Source: Aselliscus stoliczkanus
Taxonomy: Eukaryota; Chordata; Mammalia; Chiroptera; Hipposideridae
Direction: 5' to 3'
DNA length: 64,000 nucleotides
NCBI GenBank assembly: GCA_033961575.1
Contig: CM066730.1
Location: forward strand, 138,473,523-138,537,522
Translations under genes and position numbers: made by a program
The notes under the pieces: generated by a model
The model's database searches: none
Told to the model about the DNA's origin: nothing
What the model saw: only the letters and a program-made list of their open reading frames with translations
Part shown: piece after piece, positions 36,501 to 48,520 of the stretch
How positions within the stretch are numbered: the first letter of the stretch is position 1
Layout of the letters: each line of letters opens with the position of its first letter

Positions 36501-37325
36501 TGCGCCTTAGCAGCAATCAGGATACTCTCATTCAGTAGCTGGACTCAAATTGTTTCAAAATCAAGCCTCATCCACCATTCCAAAGAGCGAGAGGTAAATT
36601 TCCATGAGAATCTTGTATCCCATTCATGCAAAAGTGAGGACTGTCCCCACAATATTTTAACTAACCCACACATCTTTAAAATAATTTTTATCAATTAAAA
36701 CCTATTTCTACCATCAATTATGCTAATTAACAAAACTGGTGTTGAATAGAGTTAAAGATATCCAAAATGTTGTCACTGGAGGGATATCCCTAATTGCTTA
36801 AATACCCCTGGAGTGTATTTTCCTGCTCAGAGCAAGAATACATCTCAGAGTATGGAACAAAATAAACTAACACAGACTTACAGAGCTCACTGAATCTATA
36901 CTGAACATGTTAAAGCAATGATACATATGGCAAAACTAATGAAGGTGGAGCAAAAATGGCTTAAATCTTGGAGACATTGAGCTAATCCATATGTCACCCT
37001 TAGAATACCACCATGAATAGTAGATATTGTTATTAGTATAATGTTTCACCATATTACAATTTGATAGTTTTATGGCATTATGGAAAGAAGCCTTAGACGT
37101 GATAGGATTTCCTCCTTTCTCTTTGCCAGCATATGAAGAGAAGCAAGCAGAGGCCGGCGCTGACGGTGCCCGCGTTAGGAAAAGAGCACTGGACCTGTAT
37201 GTGCTTACCAGACCCAGGGTGTGCATGGATAGGTGGCTGGATTAGGTGAGCTCTGGCAGGGAAGGCTACGCCCCTGACTGTGCACAGGTGTGTCTGGTGG
37301 AGAGCTGGGGAAACACGAGAACTTC
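36501..37325. other. Gap, nothing firmly recognised
   Basis: 36500-36730 and 36780-37300 contain no family or gene that I recognise. Confidence 0.35.
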
Positions 37326-37329
37326 TGAT

Positions 37330-37580
37330 TGATCATTATCTGTGTGTCAACATAACACTGATTCTTTACACAGGGCTTTGACATTTATAAAGCTTTGTCC
37401 CACAATGCATTGTCTCTTTTAATCCTCATAACCCTATAAAGCAAGTAGTATTTTTGTGCCCATTTTCCAGACAAAGAAATATATGACTCAGAGATTAAGT
37501 GAGCTTCCTAAGGTGTACGTAGTCATTCATCGAGAATCCTGAATTAGAACCCTGTCCTCCTGTCTCCCAGGCATGTTCAC
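37330..37580 (-). mobile_element. MIR SINE (antisense)
   Basis: 'tttacacagggctttgacatttataaagc', 'tcttttaatcctcataaccc' and 'cccattttccagacaaag' follow antisense MIR/MIR3. Confidence 0.65.
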
Positions 37581-37749
37581 TTATCACATGCTACGCTGAG
37601 GAATCAGATGTGATTAGGACACATTCCATGCTCCCAAAGAGCTCTTTCCTACCAGGATTCCTTGAGAATATTGGGCACTACTGGGAACTCTGAGAAGATA
37701 GAGAAAAAGTACACAGTGTGATCTTTACCATGGAAGAGTTTACACCCAA

Positions 37750-38340
37750 AAAGTTTGTTTTTTTTTAAACTTTTTTGGAAGGAACAATTTTAGATTTACA
37801 GAAAACTTACAAAGATGGTACAGAGATTCCCATATACCCTTCACTCAACTTCCCCTGATGTTAACATCTTATATCAGCATGGTACATTTGTCATCCCAAG
37901 AAATCAACACTAGTAATAGTACATTACTATTAACTAGATTACAGACATGATTCAGATTCCCCCAGTGTTTCCACCTTTGTCCTTGTTTCTGGTCCAGGAT
38001 CCAATCTACATAACCCTATTGTGGTCACTTGTCATGGCTTCTGAGTCTCCTCTGACCTGTGATAGTTTCTCTGTCTTTCTTTGTCTTTCATAACCTTGAC
38101 CTTGATACTGATCAGATAATTTGTGGAATGTCCTTCAATTTGTGTTAATCTGATGTTTCTCTTGTGATTAGATTGAGGTTGTGGAATTTCAGGAGGAATA
38201 CAGCGAGATGATTTGCCGTCTCATCATGTCTTATCAATGGGTACATCACATCAACATGACTTATCACAGGTAATGTCAACCTTGAGCACTTTGTTAAAGT
38301 GGTGTTTGCCAGGTTTCTCTACTGGAAAGCTGCTCTGTTC
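37750..38340 (-). mobile_element. Old L1 3' UTR (antisense)
   Basis: T run, then 'ggaaggaacaattttagatttacagaaaac', 'ttacaaagatggtacagagattcccatat', 'tcccccagtgtttcc', 'tgatagtttctctgtctttc' and 'gatcagataatttgtggaatgtcc' are the classical antisense L1M/HAL1-type 3' sequence. Confidence 0.75.
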
Positions 38341-39525
38341 CCCTTGCCATCTAAGCATTCGAAGTGAGTGAGTCACCAAGTCTAACTTACACTCAAGGGC
38401 AGAAATTGAGTTCAACCTCTGGAGACAGGAGTATCAAGGAATTTAGGACATATGTTAAAACTACCAGAGTAATTAATACATATTTAGAGGGAAAATAGTT
38501 TAAGGCTACGTAAGTATCTTGTTTTTCCTTAAGATTTATCCATTAAGTTTAGCACTCATCAGTGGATCACGCCTGAGACAATTATTACTGTGTTCTAATG
38601 CTGATTTGCTATTTCCCTCATTCCTTTTACATTTATTATTGAAATACTCTGTAAAGAAGATTGACTCTTTCCTGTCCATTTATTTATTATTCAATCAATC
38701 ATTTATTTGTGTCCATATGGACTCATGGGTATTTATTTCATTCTTTGGGTTATAATCCAATCCAATCGTCATTTATTTTGTTGCTTGAATTTTTATGACC
38801 TTGGCCATTGGGAGCTCTTTCCAGGTTGGTTTCTATGTTCTTTTGACATTCCTCATCCTTTTTTTGAACACTTGCTTTTTCTGTTTTCTTTTCTTTCTTT
38901 TTTTTTTTTGCCTCTATATGACACTCCAGGCTCATCTCGTATGTCTCCAAGGAATCCTGATGTCTTTTATTGGAGAATAGTATTTAGAAACTGAGCTCTA
39001 AGCACTAAAGTTGCACTTGTTGCTATCAGAGTGTCCCTGCTTGGAGGCCCTCTCAGTGGACAGAGCTCGGAGAAGCAGGCATGTCTATTCACCTACATAT
39101 ACACACATCTATACCCATGTAGATCATCACTAATAAATGGGAGCTCATGCTAATGTCCCCAACTCCAACCCAGCTCCACAAGCCTTATTCTAGCATCCCA
39201 CTTTTGCTTATTCGTTATTTCTTTCTCCTATAGTGAGAAACCTCAAAGGGTTTTTGCATGCTGTAAAATGATTCTACAACCTTGTAGATAATGAACTGTC
39301 TCTGGGGGAAAGAAAAAGGAACTAGAACAGAAGACCAGAGAACCCACCTATGTGGGCTACAGGCAACTCTATTATGTAGGACAGATTTGCCCAAACTGCA
39401 GAATTTCGAGAGTATCTGAAAGAGTGTTCAGGAAAAAAATCCACATTTCATTCAAAACACTTATGTTAATGGTATTCTCTGTGTCATCTTCCTCCACTCC
39501 TTCTCATCCCCAGAGCAGACCCAAT
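38341..39525. other. Gap, nothing firmly recognised
   Basis: AT-rich stretch at 38500-38920 with a T-rich run (about 38893-38909). 39100-39330 unassigned. Short open frames have no known homology. Confidence 0.35.
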
Positions 39526-39539
39526 AAATAGCAGAATCT

Positions 39540-39690
39540 ATTTTCTATGCCCGGAATAGAGTCCATCTGGTACAACCCCCTCATGTTATACTTGAGAATA
39601 CATGAAGTTCAGAGAGGGAAGGACCTCACCCAAAGTCACACAGCAAGTCTGCAACAGAGACAGAAGACAGGTTCAGGCCTCCCAATTCTC
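39540..39690 (-). mobile_element. MIR SINE fragment (antisense)
   Basis: 'gttatacttgagaatacatgaagttcagagaggg' and 'ctcacccaaagtcacacagcaagtc' are antisense MIR. Confidence 0.65.
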
Positions 39691-39834
39691 AGGCCTTTCA
39701 AGTAGCAGAACACAATAGGAGTGGAAGACGTTCACTGTGGATGTGTGGAGTACAGACCTCTTAGCTTCATTTTGACAAGGGTCTTCAGCTGTCACGAGAG
39801 AAATGGATGTTGTATTGTGTGCTGCTTCTTTGTC

Positions 39835-40030
39835 AGGCTCTAAGTTAAGCACCAATACCTACTTAAACACAGTAACCCTACGAAGCAGGTATTACAAAGC
39901 CCATTTTGCACATAAGCAACCTGAAAATGGAGTTCAGAAACTAGCCCAAGGTCACAGACAGATCTGAGATCCAAGTCTGGACCTGAAGGGTAACCACCAC
40001 GCTGGTGTCTCCAGGCTCCTGACTCCGAGA
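39835..40030 (-). mobile_element. MIR SINE (antisense)
   Basis: 'gtaaccctacgaagcaggtattacaaagcccattttgc' then 'ctagcccaaggtcacagacag' match antisense MIR. Confidence 0.65.
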
Positions 40031-40206
40031 TCAACTTGTTGCTGTGCTGTGAATGCTCCCTCAACCCTCCCCCAAGGAGGAGGTGTGTGTCTCCATCATG
40101 GCGATCACCAAGCACTAGGCTGGAAAGGGCTAATCATGACAGTAGCCAGAGATGCTTTTCAAAGGTGCCACAAAGAGGTGGGAAAGGTGCTGGGAAGCTG
40201 TGCCTA

Positions 40207-40208
<2 letters not shown>

Positions 40209-40292
<84 letters not shown>
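40209..40292. repeat. Compound microsatellite (TC)n(AC)n
   Basis: About 25 TC units (40209-40258) pass straight into about 17 AC units (40259-40292), a typical compound dinucleotide array. Confidence 0.95.
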
Positions 40293-40294
<2 letters not shown>

Positions 40295-40410
40295 CCCCCC
40301 TTCCTACTGTGACTCTACACGCCACTGTTACTCTATACACCAGAGCCAGCCATCTTCAGCTCTGGTTGGCTCTGCATCCTTAGTAGGTCACTGGAGAAAA
40401 CCAATCACTT

Positions 40411-40800
40411 AAAAATTTTTTTTCAATTACAGCTGACATACAATATTATATTAGTTTCAGGTGTACAGCATAGCGATTAGACATGTATATAACATATGAA
40501 GTGATCATCCCAATAAGTCTAGTCCCCATTTGACACCATATATACTTATTACAATATTAGTGACCTATATTCCCTATGTTATACTTTACATCCCCGTGAC
40601 TATTTTTATAACTGGCAATTTGTACTTCTTAATCTCTTCCCCTTTTTCACCCTTCCCCAAGCTCCCCTCCCACCTGGTAACCATCAGTTTGTTCTCTGTA
40701 TCTATGAGGTTGTTTCTGTTTTGTTTGTTCATTTGTTTTGTGTTTTGTTGTGGTTTGTTTTTTTTAGATTCCACATATAAGTGAAATCCTATGGTATTTG
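40411..40800 (-). mobile_element. L1 3' end (antisense)
   Basis: 'tttttttcaattacagctgacatacaatatt', 'tttcaggtgtacagcatagcgatt', 'ccctatgttatactttacatcc', 'ctctgtatctatgaggttg' and 'gattccacatataagtgaaatc' read antisense through an L1 3' UTR to the ORF2 end. The same family, in sense, lies at 30116-31485. Confidence 0.8.
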
Positions 40801-41000
40801 AGGCAGTGCAGCATTATGAACAGAACATGGGTTTAGGAGTCAAGAAGGCCTAGGTTCTAATCCAGATCTGTCCTTTACAAGCTGCGCCTCCAAGAGAGTT
40901 GTGTGCTGTGGGCAACCTTTACGAATGGGATAATAATACCTGACTCGTAATACTGGAGTCAAGAGAAAATGTACCTTGAATTTCTCTCTGCTTCTTCAGC
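40801..41000 (+). mobile_element. MIR-like fragment
   Basis: 'cagtgcagcattatgaacagaacatgggtttagg' then 'taggttctaatccagatctg' is a sense MIR opening. Confidence 0.5.
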
Positions 41001-41039
41001 TCCCCTTCTCCTCCCAATCCTGGGCAGTGGCATTTTAGC

Positions 41040-41705
41040 TGGGATTATTTCAGGACTCCTAACAGGCCTTCTTCTCCTTTCTCTTGCTCCCTTTCAGAAT
41101 TGCTATCTTATACCCAGGAATAATCTTTTAAAAATGTGATCAACTCAGGGCTCCTGTCACTCCCCCAATAGTATCGTCAACAAATACACTTCCAGGGTTT
41201 TTTGTTGCACTTGGGACGAAATCCCATATTCTTCTCATGGAAAGGCCCAGCTCTCCACCTCACCACCCAGTCACAGACTTCGCAGCCCTGCTCAGCCTCT
41301 GTCATTGCCTCCTAAGCAGAGGGTCTGTCCTGCCTCAGGGCCTTTTTGGCTGCTGTTCCAGCTTTCTGGGACTCCCTATCCCCTCCTTCACCTGGCTGAC
41401 ACCTACTCATTCTTTAAGTCTCAACTTACCTTCCTAAGAGAGGCCTTCCCTGAATGCTGTTTAAATCCTACCTTCCTCTTTCAGCTTTCATGCCACTCTT
41501 TCTTTTCCTTCACAGCCCCTACTGTGATGTATATTCATGCATTTGATTGTGTGATTCCTTGTTTAATGTCCATCTCCTCCTATAGATGGAGAACAAAGAG
41601 TGTGTCTCTTTCTTCCTTTCTGTCCATCCCTGAGGTCAGTCCCAGTGCCTGAGACATAATAGATGATCAAGAAATACTTGGTGTATGAAGGAATGAATGA
41701 TGAAG
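41040..41705 (+). mobile_element. L2 LINE 3' end, well preserved
   Basis: Follows L2 3' order: 'cagggctcctgtcactcccc', 'caaatacacttccagg', 'ccttcacctggctgacacctactc', 'agagaggccttccctga', 'tagatggagaacaaagagtg' and 'aagaaatacttggtgtatgaaggaatgaatg'. Confidence 0.75.
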
Positions 41706-43254
41706 GGTGACCTGCGCGGCACAGGTATTGGGCACACAGGAGACTTTTAACCCACCCCGTAGCAGTGTCTCCTCTTCCCCCTTCTGGGGGATGCAGCCAG
41801 TGCACAGTTCTCAGGAGTGGGTGTGATCCTTCCCTCGTGCCAGTTCCCCAGCATTGAGGGGAGTCCCCCAACATGTGGGGCTGGCTGGTGCAAAGCCCCT
41901 AAGGGAGGCTGTGGAGCCAGGCGAGGCAGGGCCGGTGGCAGGCCTGGCCACCTCAGAGAGCAGCAGCGGCCGATAGGGAGCAGGGAAGGGCTGCTGAGAG
42001 CAGGCCCTCTGGGTCCTCCTCAGACTCCAACCCTCCCTGGCCTTCCTCCCCACTGCAGAAAGCAACTCTGCCCCGGCCAATGCCAATTAAGCTGCTGCTT
42101 GTTTTGTTGTAAGTGCTGCTAGGCAACTGGCCTGTTTTTGCTTATTTACCTCCCCTGGGCCATTTCACAACACTTTGTAATAGGCCCTGCTCTCTCTGGC
42201 ACATCTGGTTTGGATTTAGCCTGTCAGAGTCCCCTCTGCAATAAGAGTTAGTACTTTCCCCAGCAGTCACCAAGACGGACCCCTGTGGCTCCAGCTGCCC
42301 AGGCCTCCTTGGTGTTGGAGCAGGCAGGCCTAGATGTCTTTTACTTGCCTAGCCTAGATTCCCCTCTTCACCCTGAACCTCCTACTCCTTTTTCCAACAC
42401 TGTCCACATCCCAAGGACTAAAGACGGGGAATGTTTGAGAAGGAAAAAACTGGCTAAGGTTTAAGGAATATTAGAGTGGGAGGGAAGTTTAGAGAAAATG
42501 AAGCTTGGGTCCCAAACCCCACCCACAGAACGGGGAATTGACTTACCCAAGAAGACACAGAGAGGACAAGCCTGAAATCAAGTTCCTTGACATCTCTCTC
42601 CCTCATCCTGGAGCCTTCCCACCAAGAGCACCTTGGGGATAGAGTGGGTTAAACTGCAAGTTATTTGGTTTGAAACAAATAGTAGGTTTAGCCCTCTCCC
42701 CAACACATCTGAAAATTTCTGGTGGGGTTTCTGTAAAGAACCAATAGAGAATCTGAGGTTTGGTAGATGTCATTGTGGAGAGAGAAAATGAAAGTTTCTG
42801 ATTCTTCCCCTACCTGCGGGTAAGGAAATGGCTAGAGCAGGGCAGGGGCAGAGCGAGGTGAATGAAGTAGGGTTGGGAACAAACATAGGGCGCCTCTTTC
42901 TGCTCCTGCCTCCTACATTGTTCTGGCAAAACCAACACATTCCGAGTAAAACCCAAGGTTCTGACAGTGGCTTACAAGGCTTTACAAGACCTGGCCCTAT
43001 TATCTGTCTGACCTCATCAGCCCCTCCTCGCCCTTGTACACTCAGCCCCAGGGACTTGTGCCAGGAGAGAGGAAGCAGGAGGCTTCCCTGGTGTGAAAGC
43101 CACCGGCAGCTGGGCAGAGCTCAGTGCGCAGAGCACGGACTGGGTTTCACACCCACTTTCTCTATAGGCTGAGTGCCACTGGGCAGGGAATGACAAGATC
43201 AAACTGCACAAAACACACACACCGCTTTGTTTTTCTCCATAGCACACATCTGCC
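41706..43254. other. Gap, mainly unique; possible conserved stretch at 42060-42260
   Basis: 42060-42260 has no repeat wording. It has dense short words of the CCAATTAAG, AACACTTTG type that might suit regulatory DNA, but nothing here proves function. 42950-43020 ('ctgacagtggcttacaaggctttacaagacc') is an L2 fragment. Confidence 0.3.
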
Positions 43255-43430
43255 CCTGACAAATGACTACCTTCCTTGTTTACTGTGGGTCTTTTCCTGC
43301 TAGAATGTAAGTTTCTGGAGGGCAGGGTCTTTGTTCCGTTCATTGTTATGTTTTTGGACTTAGAATAATTTTGCATGAAGATTGGATTCAAAAATGTGTT
43401 GAATGAATGAATGAATGAATGAATGAGTCT
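43255..43430 (+). mobile_element. L2 tail with (GAAT)n
   Basis: 'tagaatgtaagtttctggagggcagggtctttg', 'tgttgaatgaatgaatgaat'. The 3' tail repeat is expanded to about seven GAAT units near 43400-43425. Confidence 0.75.
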
Positions 43431-43529
43431 GTTTTTACTTCCAGCTTGTTCACATTGTGATGCTTCTTATGTAATACTTACCTCTCATCTACAAAGTAAA
43501 ACGTTGACCTATTGCCTTAGAATGTAAGT

Positions 43530-43766
43530 CTTCGCAGGTGCCCAGCTCACCGTGACCCTGCCCATCTCTGACGGTTTGGAGAACATCCTGGTGCTGTACC
43601 TAGATGCCCCTCCCCACCCAGCTCTGCATCCCCTGGAGGGGTTTGACCTGGTACCTTTTAGTGCTAGGTTGGATCTCTTGGGGGTTTCGGCACACCTCTC
43701 TGTGGTTCGCCATAATGGTAATGATTACCTGTTGGACACTGATTCCACACTGATTACCCAATAAGG
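43530..43766 (+). other. Unidentified open stretch, exon-like but unsupported
   Basis: An open frame of 70 codons from an ATG-less reading begins near 43538 and ends at a TAA (43762-43764). Its translation is rich in Leu, Pro and Asp with phrases such as DAPPHPALHPLEGFDL. No family is recognised. A CGCAG|G acceptor-like site lies at about 43534. It may be a fragment of an unrecognised pseudogene or chance. Confidence 0.15.
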
Positions 43767-44004
43767 GATAAGGGAACCAGATGGCCAGCTATATGACAAG
43801 TGAGCAGCAGTCGATGCTTTCTGCCCTCTAAGGTTTTCTATTGATTCTTTTTTGGGTTTACTTTGTCAGTTGTTGACCTCAGATATGGACCTCTTATTGC
43901 ACAAGCATACAAAGTAATACCCAAAACAGAACTCTTGGTTTGTTTTTTCTTCCTGAAAGCTTCATCTTTCTCAGTTACCATAGTGGCTGGCAAAACCACC
44001 TATT

Positions 44005-44815
44005 CAGTTCCTTAAGTCAAAACCCCAGGACTTAACTATTGATCTAGATCAGGTCACTCATCCCCCATACCCAAGCCACTGGCAAGTCCTATCCACTCAA
44101 CCTCCATAACCCATCTGAAATCCATCCTCTTCTCTCACCTCCATTGTTCCACCCTCATCCAGATCCTTAGCAATCTTGCCTGCACTACTACTGGCTCTTT
44201 ATTTCCACTCGCCATATCTAACAAGTGATCAGAATCAGGTTTTAAAACAGAAATTAGATCCTGTTGCTTCTTCGTTTAACACTTAGGATAAAAGCCCAAT
44301 TCTTTCCCTTGACCCCAGAGGCAACAATCCAGCCCTTGGTGACCTCTCCACCCTCAGGTCATTTCACCCCCCAGTTCTTCACCTTTCCTCATTGTGCTTC
44401 AGCCACATTATCCCTCTTTCTGTTCTTTGAACAGGTCAATTCATTTTGGGGCTTTGGTACCAACTGTCTCCTCTGCCTGGAATATTTACTCTTCTCTCAA
44501 ATGCCCACATGGCCGATTCCTCTGGCCATTCAGATCCTGACTTAAATGACACCTCTTCAGAGAAGCCTTCCTTGATCACTCAATTTAGAATATCATGACT
44601 TCTCCCCTCCGTCTATATAGAGTCACGCTCTCTTCTATTGTTTTAGGGTCTTCCTAACATGCAGCATCAGATTTTCTATTTGTTTGTTTGTTTTGTCTCT
44701 TCCCCCAATTAGAATACAACTCTACAAGGGTAGGAACCGCTATGACCCCAGCACCTAAAACAGGCACTGACACTTAATAGACATTCAAAATGTTTCTTGG
44801 ATAAATGAGTGAGTG
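44005..44815 (+). mobile_element. L2 LINE 3' end
   Basis: Order: 'accactggcaagtcctatccactcaacc', 'ctgttgcttcttcgtttaacac', 'gaatatttactcttctctc', 'agagaagccttccttgatc' and 'cagcacctaaaacaggcactgac', tail 'ggataaatgagtgagtgag'. Confidence 0.75.
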
Positions 44816-44819
44816 AGTC

Positions 44820-45000
44820 AATGGGAGCTTGAGCATGGACTGCAAGTCAGGAGTCCTGTGTTCAACTCTAAGCTGGTTGTTCTCATGAATATGTCATGTG
44901 CCTGCTGTGGGCCTCCATCTCCACATCTGTAAAATGAGGTCTGATTTCAGGATCCTTACATTTCTTTTCAGCTCCCAGATACTCTGATCCTTTCCATCTT
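44820..45000 (+). mobile_element. MIR SINE (sense)
   Basis: 'catggactgcaagtcaggagtcctgtgttc', 'ctccacatctgtaaaatgagg' match MIR. Confidence 0.65.
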
Positions 45001-45545
45001 TCCACATTGTTGACCATAAAAAGCTGCCAAAGATGGTGATGACAGCAATGACCCAACTAAAGCTGATGAATTATTTTTTTAATCTCATGTAACGTCCCAA
45101 GTTACATTGGTTATTTATGATTTATACTTAAGCTACATATCCAAAAATGATTTGTGTGGCTCAAGTTTCAGACCCACTTTCCCAAACACATCCTTACTTG
45201 CTTCATTTATACAGGTGGAAGAATAAATGCCCCTATCTAGACTGCTATATTAGATGGACCCTTACGATTGCAAATGACAGAAACCTAACTTGAGTCAACT
45301 ATACAATGACAGAAATGTTTCGGTAGCTCATGGGACCCGAGGAAAGTTGAATAACCAAGGTGCTGGCAGAACAGCAAAAGAGCAGAAAGGGCCTCTGGAA
45401 CTGCGGGAACCAAAGGCTCAATTCCCACCAGTTCTCCTTCTAACTTTCTTCCTACGTCATTAGCGCGTTGGTTGGTTGCGTGCTCCTCTGTCTACGTGGT
45501 CTAGCTCTTTCCACACAGTCCCATCATTGTGTCTATCACACTCTG
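45001..45545. other. Gap, nothing firmly recognised
   Basis: 45070-45190 resembles an L1 antisense piece ('gtcccaagttacattggtta'). No gene. Confidence 0.3.
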
Positions 45546-45725
45546 CCATAACTTACACATTTGTTTGTTTTGTTGCTTGCATTCAGTCTCTTCCAATATA
45601 ATGAAGTTCACTGAGGGAAAGGATATTATTCATTTGTTAATTTCTATATCCCTTGTACCTAACAGTGTCTGGAACATAGAAGGTGCTCAGTAAATACTAA
45701 TTGGGTAATGAATGTTAGACCACAT
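45546..45725 (+). mobile_element. L2 tail
   Basis: 'gttcactgagggaaaggatattattc', 'cttgtacctaacagtgtctgg', 'gtgctcagtaaatactaattgg' are an L2 3' end. Confidence 0.6.
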
Positions 45726-46242
45726 AGCCAGCACAAGCTCCAGAATTAAATACCCAATAACTTCAGTTATTAGAGAAAGGCTAACAAAGCTCTCTAGGAC
45801 TCTGCTCATAAAACAAAACAAAACAAATAACAACAACAACAAAAACTAACTCAGGGAAGGCATTCTTTGGTCCAAACTGGACACATACTTATGCTTGGAC
45901 TAAACAACAGTAGCCATTGAACATGGCGATGTCTCAGCAACCATGTGGGTTGGGGAAGAAGAAGTTTTTAGAAAAAGGCCATAGAAGGAAACCCCACAGG
46001 TGCCAACATTCATAATGTTTGTGGAGCTTGAATGAGACATTGCAGGAGAGGATGATTTCACAAGCTATTATAAAGTTGCCATTTTTGTAGATCAAAATTG
46101 GCGAAATTTTGGCAATTCTGTATGTTTCAACTTACTATAAAAGTTTTAAAAAGTGTTACATGGATGTAAGAGATAGTTAATTGGATTTTATATCAGTAGA
46201 CTAAGTAGGAATATCATTTTTAAAGATCAAAGATGAAGTCGA

Positions 46243-46331
46243 GGGCCGGCCGAGCGGCGCAGTGGTTAAGTGATGGCTTGGGAAGCCAGCAGCCCTGGTT
46301 CAGGGCCAGTGACACTACCCTCAAAAAAAAA
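46243..46331 (+). mobile_element. Short head-only SINE
   Basis: Perfect 10-bp target duplication ATGAAGTCGA (46233-46242, 46332-46341). It has the GGCCGGCCGAGCGGCGCAGT head, then 'gcttgggaagccagcagccctggttc' and stops after GTGACACTACCCTC with an A10 tail. The region around the B box is shortened relative to other copies. This shows a head-only form that ends where the composite element continues. Confidence 0.8.
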
Positions 46332-46364
46332 ATGAAGTCGATTCCTTTTTTAAATGAGGGTAGC

Positions 46365-46600
46365 TAAAATGATTCACTATGTGCTGGCTATACAAGCAAC
46401 AGTGCTAAGAGCTCTCCATGAATACTCATTATTTCTTCTAACACCCCCATGAGGTAGATAGTGTAATTATCCCCATTCTACAGACAAAGAAACTGAGGTT
46501 TGGTTATATGCTCTGGATGACACAGTTCCAAAAGTGGCAGAACCAGGATCTGAACCTAGGTTTCTGGGATCTCAGGCTATTTGTTACACTACTTGGAGAA
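46365..46600 (-). mobile_element. MIR SINE (antisense)
   Basis: 'actatgtgctggctatacaagcaac', 'catgaggtagatagtgtaattatcc', CATTCTACAGACAAAGAAAC and 'aaaagtggcagaaccaggatc'. Confidence 0.75.
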
Positions 46601-47785
46601 GAGGTTGAAGGTCCGCGTCCTCCATGAAAGTGAGTCCACTATACTAGGAGGAATGATTCTTCCCATTTCCTGTGAATCCACAGACCTGGGAACATTCTGA
46701 TTCCAAGTCATTTGCATTGTATTGTAACTAGTAGAAGGGAGTGTACTGCCTCCTGCGACCAGACAACCAGAGGAGTCTCCTTGAGGACTGGTCTTATTCA
46801 TCTTTGCCTTCAAAATAGGCTTTATATTCTACCCAATATGTGAAATGCACTCAACAAAGGTTTAGTGAACTGAGTGAGGTGGGCAGGCAAAAGATAATTT
46901 GGTATCTTCAAAGGAGATAGGCTTTGATCTGCATGTTTGCAATAGCGAGGGGGATAGAAAAATGGGAATAGCAAGGACAGTTAAAAATACAGAGCTAGCA
47001 TGTGTTGAGAGGCTGCTATGTTTCAGGAAATTTATGTTCATTATCTCCCGTTTTTATATTACCGTGCAAAGTAAGTGCTGGTGATATCTCCAGGTCTTAC
47101 TGCTTGAGAGCAGCAAAATATATAATTTCTGGAGACTGAAAACATATCCTTTGTGATATCAAAGCTGGGCCAGGAAAACGTGTTTGCTCCAACCAAGGTC
47201 ACACAGGGCTTTGATCCTAAAAACTGTTCTCAGCCAGAATTTCACAAAATTCCATTCTGGGCAGACCCCCAGTTTTGCTAAATGCAAACCCCACCCATAC
47301 TCCAGAGCCCTACAACTCTGTCAAACAAAATGCTTGACTTGATTTGGTACGTGAACTTGATTACGAGCCATGGAATTTCAGAGTTGTGCCTGCAAGTCTG
47401 GAATTTAAATATTAGCCTTTCCGACCTGATTTGCTTTGATCTCCCAAGTTTACACTCACAAGTATTGATAACATGGCTCAAATCACAAGCAAGAGCACCA
47501 GGTCTGCAACCCACGGCTGCCAAGTGTATGCATATGTACATAGATCTCTGCTGAGATCAAAATGGATTTAGGTTACGCAAGTGCTTATCTGATGGTGGGG
47601 GAGCCCCGCACATGGGGCAGAGACAGAGTTTACTTTCCTGCAGCCAGTCATGCTTGCTTTATGCTATAGGACAGAAATCAGGAGTGAACTGTAGCTGAAC
47701 CCTGAAAAGACCAGGCCCTGGCCTTGTGGCCAGACCTTCCTTAATTTCTTAGTCTGCTTTCTCATTGGGAAATGGCTGCCACAGT
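46601..47785. other. Gap, nothing firmly recognised
   Basis: 46960-47120 may include an antisense MIR piece. No gene or repeat is firmly assignable in the rest. Confidence 0.3.
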
Positions 47786-48020
47786 TAGCTATCATTTGCC
47801 AAGCATCTGTCTTATACTGGGTACCTTAAGTGTTTATATAATATTATTAATTATATGTAAAACTTATACATGCTAGGCACTATTCTATGAGTATCACATT
47901 TATGTCATTTTATCCGTACAACATTCATATAAAGTGGGACTACTATGATCTTCATTTTTTCAGGTGAGGAAACTGAGGCACATAATTAGTGAAAGACACA
48001 CTGCAAATAAGTGGCAGAGC
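47786..48020 (-). mobile_element. MIR SINE (antisense)
   Basis: 'catgctaggcactattctatgagtatc', 'ttttatccgtacaacattcat' and 'tcaggtgaggaaactgaggcac' are antisense MIR. Confidence 0.75.
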
Positions 48021-48520
48021 TAGGATTGGAACAGAGGAAGCATCTCTTTTTATCCTCTCAACAGCCTGGTGAGGCAGGTGTGGTCCTTTCACAAAGAAGG
48101 GAAAGAAGTTTATGTGACTTGCCAAAAATCAACCTGTTAAGGACTGAACCAAAATTTAAACCCAGGTCAAAAATCCAATGAGCATGCTTTTTAAAATATA
48201 GTATAGAGGCCTGTTTTTGTGTGGCCTGATTTTGTATGACAGGCTAGCTAAGAATGGTTTTTACATTTTAAAGGCATTGTTTACAGGACAAGAATAAAGA
48301 AGAATATGTGACAGACAGCATATGTGGCCCCAGAAAGCTTAAAATATTTACTGTCTGGCGCTTTATGGGAAAAGTTTGGCCATTCCGGCACTATACCAGC
48401 TCCCTCCATGTTGGCCTAAAGTACTGTTTAGGAGGATCAAGTCAAATCTTGGGAGTGGGAGTCTATGTATATAATTTGGGGAAGTTATTTCCCCTTCACT
48501 GGACCTCAGTTTCCCCATTT

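Noticed and set aside
40036..40412. Three overlapping open frames of 86-115 codons
   Set aside because: They owe their length to the (TC)n(AC)n array, which is open in all frames.
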